DNA from: Chitinophaga rhizophila
Lineage (GTDB): Bacteria > Bacteroidota > Bacteroidia > Chitinophagales > Chitinophagaceae
Direction of reading: 5' to 3'
NCBI RefSeq assembly: GCF_019492185.1
Contig: NZ_JAICCF010000008.1
Location: 1 to 64,000 of the forward strand
Length of the DNA stretch: 64,000 bases
The translations under genes and the position numbers were made by a program. Every line of letters starts with the position of its first letter. Position 1 is the stretch's first letter. The notes beneath the pieces are model-generated. The model had not been told where the DNA came from. It saw only the letters and a list, made by a program, of their open reading frames with translations, and did no database searches. Below are positions 54,299 to 62,255 of the stretch, one piece after another.

Positions 54299-56383
54299 AT
54301 GAGTAATAAGACGATTTCTATGAATGTACCGTTATATGACCGCGACCTGAGTTGGTTGTCGTTCAACTACCGGGTGTTATGTATGGCGCAGGATGAGACT
54401 GTGCCTTTATATGAAAGGATCAAGTTCCTTTCTATTTTCTCTTCTAACCTGGATGAGTTCTTCCGGGTACGCATGCCGGCTATCCTGGCCGTTAATAAGC
54501 TGCTGAACAAAAATCCGGCTGCTGCCGGAGAGGATATCCTTTCCCAGGATACCCTGCCGGCCATCCAGACAGAGATTAACAGGCAACTGGGCGTATTCGG
54601 ATATACACTTACCAGGCAGTTACTGCCCGCGCTTCGTAGCTATAATATACATCTTTACTATAATGAGCCTATCCATCCGCAGCATCATGAGCACCTGCGG
54701 GAGTATTTCCTGACACGTGTACTGAGTTTCCTGCAACCACTCTGGCTCAGAAAAAAGAAGCCGGAAGAAGTATTCCTGGAGAATAACCAGTTATACTTTG
54801 TAGTATCGCTTACGGAAAATGCTGCGCCGGATATGTTGCAATATGCACTGGTGAACATTCCCAGCGCTACTTTACCCCGCTATATAGAGCTGCCGGCACT
54901 GGAAAATGAATACTACATTGCCATGCTGGATGACGTGATCAGGGATAATATAGGCTTCCTGTTTCCCGGATATACCGTCGATGGCTGTTACAGTATCAAG
55001 ATTACCAGGGATGCTGAAACAGACATGAATGAGCTGGCGCATGACATTCTTGAGCAGGTGGAAACGATGATTGTTAAAAGAGAACTGGGTATACCTACCC
55101 GCTTCCTCTTTGATGCCGCCATGCCGCTTGCCCTGCGGAAGTTACTGGCCGTATACTTCCAGATACTGCCGGAAGAAATGGTGGAAGGGGGCAGATACCA
55201 TAACCTCAAGGACCTGATGGATCTGCCTATGCCAGTTAAATCACCGGCCTTCAGCTATCCAAAGCAATCTTCCATCCAGGTACCCTCATTGGAAGAAACA
55301 CCCAGGTTACTGGAAGAAGTATTAAAAAGAGACATTCTGCTGCATGCGCCTTACCAGCGGTATGACTATATTCTCCGTTTCTTCAATGAAGCGGCTGTAG
55401 ATCCTGCGGTACAGGAGATTTATATTACCCTTTACCGTATAGCGGCCAGTTCGCAGATAGCCAATGCGCTGATCAGTGCTGCCCGCAATGGCAAACAGGT
55501 AACAGTGTTCGTAGAGCTGAAAGCCCGTTTTGACGAAGCTAATAACATCCGGTGGGCAAAGAAGATGAAAGCTGCCGGAGTGAAAATAGTTTATAGTATC
55601 CCCGGACTGAAGGTGCATGCTAAAATTGCATTGGTAAAAAGACGTCGTGGTTACCAGTGGGACTATGCCGGTCTGATGGCTACCGGTAATTTCAATGAAA
55701 GCACTGCCCGTTTTTATACAGACCACGTACTGATGACCGCTCATCCGGGTATTACACAGGAACTGGAGCTCCTGTTTCTATATCTCCAGGCTAGAGAGCA
55801 GCCTGCCAGATATAGTTACCTGACCTTTCAGCACCTACTGGTAGCCCAGTTTAATATGATGGACCGCTTTAAGGAACTGATCAACCGGGAGATTGCACAC
55901 GTCCGCGCAGGCAAACCAGCTAAAATCACAATTAAGCTGAATAACCTCCAGGAAAAAGAAATGATAGCAAGCCTGTATGCTGCCAGTCAGGAAGGGGTGG
56001 AAATAGATATGATCGTACGTAGTATCTGCTGCCTGACGCCCGACCAGCCGGAAAGTAGTAACATTGAAGTACGCCGTATCGTGGATCGGTACCTGGAACA
56101 TGCCAGGGTATTTATCTTTCATAATAACGGCAATGAGGAAGTCTATATGGGTTCTGCCGACTGGATGAACCGGAACCTGCACAGGCGTATAGAAGTGGTA
56201 TTCCCGGTATATGATAGGGAACTTCAGGCACAGCTTAAAGAAATTATCCGTCTGCAACTGGCTGACAATACCAATGCGGTAAGACTTGATGAGAATATCC
56301 GTAATATTGAGATCGAACCCGGAGCAGCAAAAACACCTGTTAACGCACAATCTGCTATTTACCAATATCTACAATCATTATAA
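54299..56383 (+). CDS. ppk1: polyphosphate kinase 1
   Basis: 694 residues, usual length. Makes polyphosphate from ATP through a phosphohistidine intermediate. The N-terminal segment DRDLSWLSFNYRVL, the catalytic H440 in LKVHAKIALVKRR and the second conserved H601 in DRYLEHARVF are present, as is YMGSADWMNRNLHRRIE near the end. It follows the HD-PycTM gene by 2 bp, indicating one transcript, and is followed by a thioredoxin-like gene 15 bp on. Confidence 0.96.
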   Translation: MSNKTISMNVPLYDRDLSWLSFNYRVLCMAQDETVPLYERIKFLSIFSSNLDEFFRVRMPAILAVNKLLNKNPAAAGEDILSQDTLPAIQTEINRQLGVFGYTLTRQLLPALRSYNIHLYYNEPIHPQHHEHLREYFLTRVLSFLQPLWLRKKKPEEVFLENNQLYFVVSLTENAAPDMLQYALVNIPSATLPRYIELPALENEYYIAMLDDVIRDNIGFLFPGYTVDGCYSIKITRDAETDMNELAHDILEQVETMIVKRELGIPTRFLFDAAMPLALRKLLAVYFQILPEEMVEGGRYHNLKDLMDLPMPVKSPAFSYPKQSSIQVPSLEETPRLLEEVLKRDILLHAPYQRYDYILRFFNEAAVDPAVQEIYITLYRIAASSQIANALISAARNGKQVTVFVELKARFDEANNIRWAKKMKAAGVKIVYSIPGLKVHAKIALVKRRRGYQWDYAGLMATGNFNESTARFYTDHVLMTAHPGITQELELLFLYLQAREQPARYSYLTFQHLLVAQFNMMDRFKELINREIAHVRAGKPAKITIKLNNLQEKEMIASLYAASQEGVEIDMIVRSICCLTPDQPESSNIEVRRIVDRYLEHARVFIFHNNGNEEVYMGSADWMNRNLHRRIEVVFPVYDRELQAQLKEIIRLQLADNTNAVRLDENIRNIEIEPGAAKTPVNAQSAIYQYLQSL

Positions 56384-56398
56384 AATCCTATCCTGCAT

Positions 56399-56911
56399 AT
56401 GAGTAAGTATTTATGGCTACCTGTTGTCTGCATTTTATTGAGTATAGGCCGCAGCTATGCCCAGGAAAAGCCCTCCCTGGACCTCGAACATATTTATAAT
56501 CCGGCTGCTGATGCTGCATCCGACCTGAAAAGAGCACAACAACTGGCTGCTGCAACTAACAGACATGTGCTGATAGAAGTAGGGGGTAACTGGTGTATAT
56601 GGTGTAAGCGCTTTTACAAAATGCTGCATGAAGATTCGACATTGCTGGCCCTGGCAGATAAAAACTACGTTATTTACTACCTGAACTACAGTAAAGAAAA
56701 TAAGAACCTGCCTGTTCTGAAACAGTTGGGTTATCCACAGCGTTTCGGATTTCCGGTGTTATTAGTGCTGGATGCTAAAGGCAACCGCCTCCACACACAG
56801 AATACAGGATTGCTGGAATCGGCAGATACCTACGATAAAAAGAAGGTAGCAGATATGCTCAAGCAATGGGGGCCTGATGCACTCAACCCTGCTTATTACA
56901 ATAATCAATAA
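56399..56911 (+). CDS. exported thioredoxin-fold protein
   Basis: 170 residues. A signal sequence (WLPVVCILLSIGRSYAQ) precedes a thioredoxin domain with the redox motif CIWC at 66-69 in GGNWCIWCKRFYKML. The family resembles periplasmic thiol reductases such as DUF255/thiol:disulfide interchange proteins. It is the third gene of the close-packed run after ppk1 and probably keeps exported proteins reduced or helps them fold. Confidence 0.85.
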   Translation: MSKYLWLPVVCILLSIGRSYAQEKPSLDLEHIYNPAADAASDLKRAQQLAAATNRHVLIEVGGNWCIWCKRFYKMLHEDSTLLALADKNYVIYYLNYSKENKNLPVLKQLGYPQRFGFPVLLVLDAKGNRLHTQNTGLLESADTYDKKKVADMLKQWGPDALNPAYYNNQ

Positions 56912-56918
56912 TCCCGTT

Positions 56919-57422
56919 ATGGAGCAGACCCCAATTTCGCCGGCAGCAGATGCATTTATGCGTTTTGCCGGTAACCCGTTACGGTTCTCTCTTTATCTGT
57001 TCTGGAAGCTACCCATCGCATGGCTGGCTGGTGTAAGGCTCAAAGAGCTGACTGCCACCAGTTGTGTGACCGTAGTCCCCTTTAAATGGCTTTCTCAGAA
57101 TCCTTTTCGTTCTACCTACTTTGCCTGTCTGGGTATGGCGGCTGAAATGAGCACCGGCTTGCCGGCTATGATGTACATAAGGGGTGTAACTCCCAAACGT
57201 GTATCTATGCTGGTAACGGGAATGGAAGCCAGCTTTGTCAAAAAGGCAACCGGTAAAACATGGTTTACCTGCGCAGAAAGCACCATTATGCGGGATGCTA
57301 TTGCAAGAACAGCTGCTAGTGGAGAACCGGAAACCGTCACAGTTAACAGTGTTGGAAGAAGTCATGATGGCACAGTAATTGCCTCGTTTGCTATCACCTG
57401 GTCCTTCAAAGGAAAGGTGTAA
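56919..57422 (+). CDS. DUF4442 hotdog-fold protein
   Basis: About 167 residues from ATG 56919 (MEQTPISPA); the longer frame overlaps the upstream gene. The region around WLAGVRLKELTATSCVTVVPFKWLSQNPFRSTYF, then AAEMSTGLPAMM matches DUF4442, a hotdog family related to acyl-CoA thioesterases. No activity is proven. It lies 7 bp after the thioredoxin-like gene. Confidence 0.85.
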   Translation: MEQTPISPAADAFMRFAGNPLRFSLYLFWKLPIAWLAGVRLKELTATSCVTVVPFKWLSQNPFRSTYFACLGMAAEMSTGLPAMMYIRGVTPKRVSMLVTGMEASFVKKATGKTWFTCAESTIMRDAIARTAASGEPETVTVNSVGRSHDGTVIASFAITWSFKGKV

Positions 57423-57463
57423 ACAGCGATATACCATTACAGATCATCCTTCAATACCACCAC

Positions 57464-58867
57464 ATGAAAATTGCATTTCACGGGGCCGCACGCACGGTTA
57501 CCGGATCCAAGCATCTTATTTCTCTCAAGAATGGCAAAAAGGTCCTACTGGACTGCGGTATGTTCCAGGGCATGGGAAGGGAAACAGATGCCATGAATGA
57601 AGACTTTGGATTTGATGCGGCCAGCGTCACCCATATGATTCTCTCTCACGCGCACATAGATCACTCCGGGCTTATACCTTTATTGGTAAAAAGAGGCTTT
57701 AAAGGCGTCATCTATTGTACGCCCGCCACCCGCGATCTGGCAGAAATACTGTTGCTGGACTCTGCCAAAATCCAGGAAGATGATGCGAAATTTACCAATA
57801 AGAAACTCAGGAAGGAAGGGAAGCCGGAAATCACTGCTCTTTATACGATCGATGATGCAAAAAAGAGTATCGGTGCGCTTAAAAAGGTGAACTATAATAC
57901 CTGGTTCAGGGTGGATGATGATATTGAAGTTTACTTTACAGATGCAGGACACATCATTGGCAGTGCGGCGGTACATTTACGTGTGACAGAAAACGGGAAG
58001 ACCTCACAGATCTCTTTCAGCGGAGATATTGGCAGGTATAATGATGCGATTCTCCGCTCTCCGGATGTTTTCCCGCAGGCAGATTATATACTGCTCGAAT
58101 CTACCTATGGTAGTACCCTGCATGCAGAAGCTACACCCTCCGATGATCTGCTGATCAAATATATTCATGATACCTGTAAGGTCAAGAAGGGAAAGCTCAT
58201 CATTCCTGCTTTCAGCGTAGGTCGTACACAGGAATTACTGTATGCCCTGAACAGGGCGCAACTGGATGGTAAGCTACCCCGTGTGGATATCTTTGTGGAT
58301 AGTCCATTGTCCAGAGAAGCGACAGACGTTGTCAGGCATCATCCGGAGACGTTCAACAAAACAGTCAGGAAGTTACTCGAAAGAGATGATGACCCGTTTG
58401 ATTTCCCTGGACTTCACTATATACAAACGGTTGACGAATCCAAGGCGCTTAACTTCAGGGAAGAGCCCTGTGTGATTATCTCTGCCTCCGGTATGGCAGA
58501 AGCAGGAAGGGTCAAACACCATATTGCCAATAATATCAATAATAGCAGCAACACTATCCTTATAGTTGGTTACTGCGAGCCGCAATCATTGGGAGGCCGC
58601 CTGATGAGAGGGGCGAAGGAAGTTTCAATTTACGGTACCCGTTACGAAGTCAGCGCCGAAGTAGGTGTGATCCGCTCTATGAGTGCGCACGGCGATTATG
58701 AAGATTTAAGCCAATGGTTGTCCTGCCAGGATCCAAAAGAGGTCAGGAAGCTGTTTCTGGTGCATGGGGAATATGAAGTGCAGACTATTTTCAGGAACTG
58801 GTTGCTGAAAAAGGGCTTTCATGATATAGAGATACCTGAAAGACATGCAGTAGTAGGATTGGGATAA
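57464..58867 (+). CDS. beta-CASP metallo-beta-lactamase-fold RNase
   Basis: 467 residues. The metal site is HAHIDH (62-67), with LFDAGH-like TDAGHIIGSA and GDIGRYND after it, and the beta-CASP signatures FIDSPL-type DSPLS and SASGM further on. These place it among RNA-processing exonucleases and Ysh1-like enzymes, which cut or degrade RNA. Last of the plus-strand run that starts with the HD-PycTM gene, followed by a strong terminator at 58902-58942. Confidence 0.9.
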   Translation: MKIAFHGAARTVTGSKHLISLKNGKKVLLDCGMFQGMGRETDAMNEDFGFDAASVTHMILSHAHIDHSGLIPLLVKRGFKGVIYCTPATRDLAEILLLDSAKIQEDDAKFTNKKLRKEGKPEITALYTIDDAKKSIGALKKVNYNTWFRVDDDIEVYFTDAGHIIGSAAVHLRVTENGKTSQISFSGDIGRYNDAILRSPDVFPQADYILLESTYGSTLHAEATPSDDLLIKYIHDTCKVKKGKLIIPAFSVGRTQELLYALNRAQLDGKLPRVDIFVDSPLSREATDVVRHHPETFNKTVRKLLERDDDPFDFPGLHYIQTVDESKALNFREEPCVIISASGMAEAGRVKHHIANNINNSSNTILIVGYCEPQSLGGRLMRGAKEVSIYGTRYEVSAEVGVIRSMSAHGDYEDLSQWLSCQDPKEVRKLFLVHGEYEVQTIFRNWLLKKGFHDIEIPERHAVVGLG

Positions 58868-58901
58868 GGGCAATGTAAACGGCATTTGCGTACCATATAA
58901 T

Positions 58902-58942
58902 AAAAAGGAAGGCGTCTCTGCATAAGAGACGCCTTCCTTTTT
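58902..58942. terminator. bidirectional terminator after the beta-CASP gene
   Basis: A perfect 18-bp stem (58902-58919 with 58925-58942) with a 5-nt loop, with A5 at one end and T5 at the other. It lies between the convergent beta-CASP and M1 aminopeptidase genes. Confidence 0.95.
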
Positions 58943-58961
58943 ATTACGTTATCTTCTTTTC

Positions 58962-61499
58962 TTAGTTCTTCAGGTCATTCGCTACCTGTTTCAGGTATTC
59001 GCTCTGTTTTAACAGGGCAGTTTTCTTATCAGGCGTAGCAATGGCCGCTTTCTCTTCTTTGCTTTTAGCGATAGGCTGCAATAGGGTAATCAGGTAGTTG
59101 TTTACCATCTTATTGTTGAACATCATCGCCATGTCTTTGATATCGCCTACACCTTTTACTACCTGGTCGGTATTGTCAACAATACTGAGGATAGAGAGGT
59201 ATTGGATGGCAGCATCCAGTTTATCCTGGCCACTGGCTTCATTGAAAGTTTTTGCGAAGAATGCGATATCGCTTTCATTACCTTTCTGTGCATAGATATT
59301 GGTAATAGCGCCGCTTAAAGCACCTTTGGAATCAGCTTCCATCTGTTTTGCCAGTGCATAGGCTTTATCCAGATCAAGTTCACCCAGGCTTTCCAGTGCT
59401 GCGCCGGCAGCCGCATAAGAACGGTCTTTGGCAGCGGCTTCGAAGAGAGCCGTCAGTTTCACGTCTTTTAATGTACCCAGTTGAGTTAATGCAGCTGCAC
59501 GGACAGTAGCATTATTGTCTTTTTTTGCCAGCTCCTGTAATGTCGTCAGCGTTGCCTCTTTGACAACCGGATCAACCAGTTTAAGACCGCTGACAGCCAG
59601 CGCACGTAGTCCATAGAATTTATCCTTCAGGGCGGCAACTACTACTTTCAACGCCGCCGGATTGGTGCTTTGCTCTTTCAGACAAGCCTGGATTGCTTCG
59701 CGGCGATCCAGGTATTCAGGCGCATGTGCATACTGGAAGATATAGCTATTGATGTCCCTGTGCTCTTTCCTTTCTGCCAGCAGTACCTTGTCGCCGTCAA
59801 AGTTGACCAGATCAGGCTGGGTAGCACATGGCAGGGTGAAAGTTTCCTTCTGGTTATAGATTGTTACCTTATGGCGTACCTTTTTACCACCGGCATAGAT
59901 ATCGATCGCTACAGGCAACTGGAAGATCTTGTTAGTGGTCTGAGTTTGTTCAACCGTAACGGTAACAGTTTTGTCTGATTCGTTGTAGCTGGATCTGATA
60001 TCCAGTACAGGATAGCCCTGTCCAAAGTACCATTGATTAAAGAACCAGTTCAGATCCTGACCGGTTACTTCTTCAAAAGCCAGGCGCAGCTGGGATGCTT
60101 CTGCTGATTTGAAAGCATTGGTTTTCAGGTAGACGTTCAATGATTTAAAGAAGGCGCTGTCTCCTACGAAGTTGCGTAGCATATGCAGGATGCGGCCGCC
60201 TTTCTGGTAGCTGATGGCATCAAACATATCTTCTTTATCATGGTAATGGTAGCGTACCAGGTCTTTATCGCCGGAATACTGCGCATATTTCTGATAGCTC
60301 TGCATGGCTTTGTAAGCATGATCATCTCCGGCGTCTTTACCATATTTGTACGCCATCCACAGGTATTCGCTGTAGTCAGCAAAAGATTCGTTCAGGGTAA
60401 GGTTGCTCCAGGACTCAGCAGTTACCAGGTCGCCAAACCAATGGTGGAACAGTTCATGCGCAACAACGGCTTCATTGAAGTTATTGTTATCCAGCAGTTC
60501 CCTGTCAGTTTTCTGGAGGAAGTCGCCGTGAATAGTAGCAGTAGTGTTCTCCATTGCGCCGGATACATAGTCTCTTACAACTACCTGGGAATACTTTACC
60601 CATGGATAATCATATCCCAGCAGATTGGAATAGAAGGTCAGCATTTCCGGTGTATTACCGAAGATAGCTTTGGCGTAAGGGGCATATTCTTTTTCCAGGT
60701 AATAGTTTACTTCTTTACCTTTCCACTGATCTTTGATGATAGCGAAGTCACCAACAGCCATCATAAACAGGTAAGGAGCGTGTGGCAGGTCCATTTTCCA
60801 GTAATCGGTACGGGTGCCATCAGCATTATTCTTCTGGCTCATCAGCTTACCGTTGGATAAAGTCGCATATTTCTTATCTACAGTAATACTAATCTCCTGG
60901 GTAGTTTTCTGGTTAGTGCGGTCAATGGTCGGGAACCAGGCAGAACTTGATTCGGTTTCGCCTTGTGTCCATATCTGTACCGGTTTATTCTTAACAGCGC
61001 TGTCAGGATTGATGAAGTACAGGCCTTTGGCATCTGTAATGGCAGAGCTGCCGGTTGATTTCACCTCTTCAGGACGGGCGATGTAGTCTATATATATAGT
61101 GAAAGGTTCTGTGCGCTGGTATGGTTTATCCAGTCCGATGTGTAGTTGTGTGCTGTCGTAGTTGAATTTCAGGGGGATGTTCTTTCCACCTTTTACTACG
61201 GCTACCTGCTTGATATCCATTGCTTTGGCGTCAAGAGTGAGGGAGTCAGTAGTGTAAAAGTGAGGTTTTAGCGTAAGCCAGGCTTTACCAATTAAATATC
61301 TCTTTGCATAGTCAAAGCGAACGTCCAGTTTTGTATGAGTCAGATCATGCACTTTTGTAGAAGTGGCACGATAAATTGTAAGGGCGGGATCTTCCTGCTG
61401 TGATGGGGCCTGTTGGGCAGTGGCCGGGGTGTAATATATGAACCCGGTCAGGCCTGCTACTAGTACACTTTTAAGCGTGTGCTTCAAAGGTTTAAACAT
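58962..61499 (-). CDS. M1 family aminopeptidase
   Basis: 845 residues with a signal sequence ending TPATAQ. The exopeptidase signature GAMENTTATIHG is present, as is the zinc site HELFHHW (H348, E349, H352) with the third ligand E371 in TLNESFADY. The C-terminal third (about 600-845) is helical with HEAT-like repeats, as in related Bacteroidota M1 enzymes. It removes N-terminal residues from exported peptides. Convergent with the beta-CASP gene and divergent from the biotin carrier gene. Confidence 0.95.
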   Translation of the reverse strand: MFKPLKHTLKSVLVAGLTGFIYYTPATAQQAPSQQEDPALTIYRATSTKVHDLTHTKLDVRFDYAKRYLIGKAWLTLKPHFYTTDSLTLDAKAMDIKQVAVVKGGKNIPLKFNYDSTQLHIGLDKPYQRTEPFTIYIDYIARPEEVKSTGSSAITDAKGLYFINPDSAVKNKPVQIWTQGETESSSAWFPTIDRTNQKTTQEISITVDKKYATLSNGKLMSQKNNADGTRTDYWKMDLPHAPYLFMMAVGDFAIIKDQWKGKEVNYYLEKEYAPYAKAIFGNTPEMLTFYSNLLGYDYPWVKYSQVVVRDYVSGAMENTTATIHGDFLQKTDRELLDNNNFNEAVVAHELFHHWFGDLVTAESWSNLTLNESFADYSEYLWMAYKYGKDAGDDHAYKAMQSYQKYAQYSGDKDLVRYHYHDKEDMFDAISYQKGGRILHMLRNFVGDSAFFKSLNVYLKTNAFKSAEASQLRLAFEEVTGQDLNWFFNQWYFGQGYPVLDIRSSYNESDKTVTVTVEQTQTTNKIFQLPVAIDIYAGGKKVRHKVTIYNQKETFTLPCATQPDLVNFDGDKVLLAERKEHRDINSYIFQYAHAPEYLDRREAIQACLKEQSTNPAALKVVVAALKDKFYGLRALAVSGLKLVDPVVKEATLTTLQELAKKDNNATVRAAALTQLGTLKDVKLTALFEAAAKDRSYAAAGAALESLGELDLDKAYALAKQMEADSKGALSGAITNIYAQKGNESDIAFFAKTFNEASGQDKLDAAIQYLSILSIVDNTDQVVKGVGDIKDMAMMFNNKMVNNYLITLLQPIAKSKEEKAAIATPDKKTALLKQSEYLKQVANDLKN

Positions 61500-61676
61500 G
61501 ATTATTAACTGTTTTTGGGTACGAATTAACAGGTTTTATCACAAATAATAGTGATCAGGACTGTTAATATTGATGAAATCATGATAATTGGCTATAATTC
61601 GTGTTCATTCGGAAAGCCCGCGCCCGGTAAGTGTTTAAAAACGTTATTTTTGTCATTGTCCAGCTAAAACCATGTT

Positions 61677-62177
61677 ATGATAAAAGCAATTGTGAATAGC
61701 GATCTATCGTTCAAAATCGATTTGGAGAAGCATAGAGTAATCTGTGATAGTCAGCCGGTTAATTGGTCTGACGTACCATTACCGGGTGGGAGTCATAGTG
61801 TTATATTGGATGGAAAAAGTTTTGTAGCGCAGGTCACAAAGATTGATCGGGATACAAAAACGGTTACGATTGTGATAGATCAGCAGGAGTATGAAGTGGT
61901 GGTAGAAGAGCCTATTGACCAGTTGCTGGCAGAGATGGGTATGAAAGATGCGCTCAATAGGAAGGTAAATGACCTGAAAGCGCCAATGCCGGGACTGGTA
62001 TTAAAGGTATTGGTAGAGCCGGGGCAGGCCATTAAGAAGGGCGACCCTGTGCTGATACTTGAAGCAATGAAGATGGAGAATGTATTCAAGGCAGCAGCGG
62101 ACGCGGTAGTAAAGGAAGTGAAGGTGAAAGAGAAGACAGCGGTAGAGAAAGGAGAGGTACTTGTTATCTTGGAATAG
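61677..62177 (+). CDS. biotin carboxyl carrier protein
   Basis: 166 residues. The C-terminal biotinyl domain has the modified lysine K132 in EAMKMEN and the PMPGLVLKVLV start typical of the family. The N-terminal 90 residues are like those of carriers for propionyl- or acetyl-CoA carboxylases in Bacteroidota, so a role in one of these is likely; the carboxylase subunits are not in the window. TATTTTTG at 61645-61652 may be its -7 promoter element. Confidence 0.9.
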   Translation: MIKAIVNSDLSFKIDLEKHRVICDSQPVNWSDVPLPGGSHSVILDGKSFVAQVTKIDRDTKTVTIVIDQQEYEVVVEEPIDQLLAEMGMKDALNRKVNDLKAPMPGLVLKVLVEPGQAIKKGDPVLILEAMKMENVFKAAADAVVKEVKVKEKTAVEKGEVLVILE

Positions 62178-62255
62178 ATTTTGTAATTATTAAATCAATA
62201 TAAGGGATCAGAATGACGGATTTGTCCGTCATTCATAGTTATTTAAGTAATGTGT

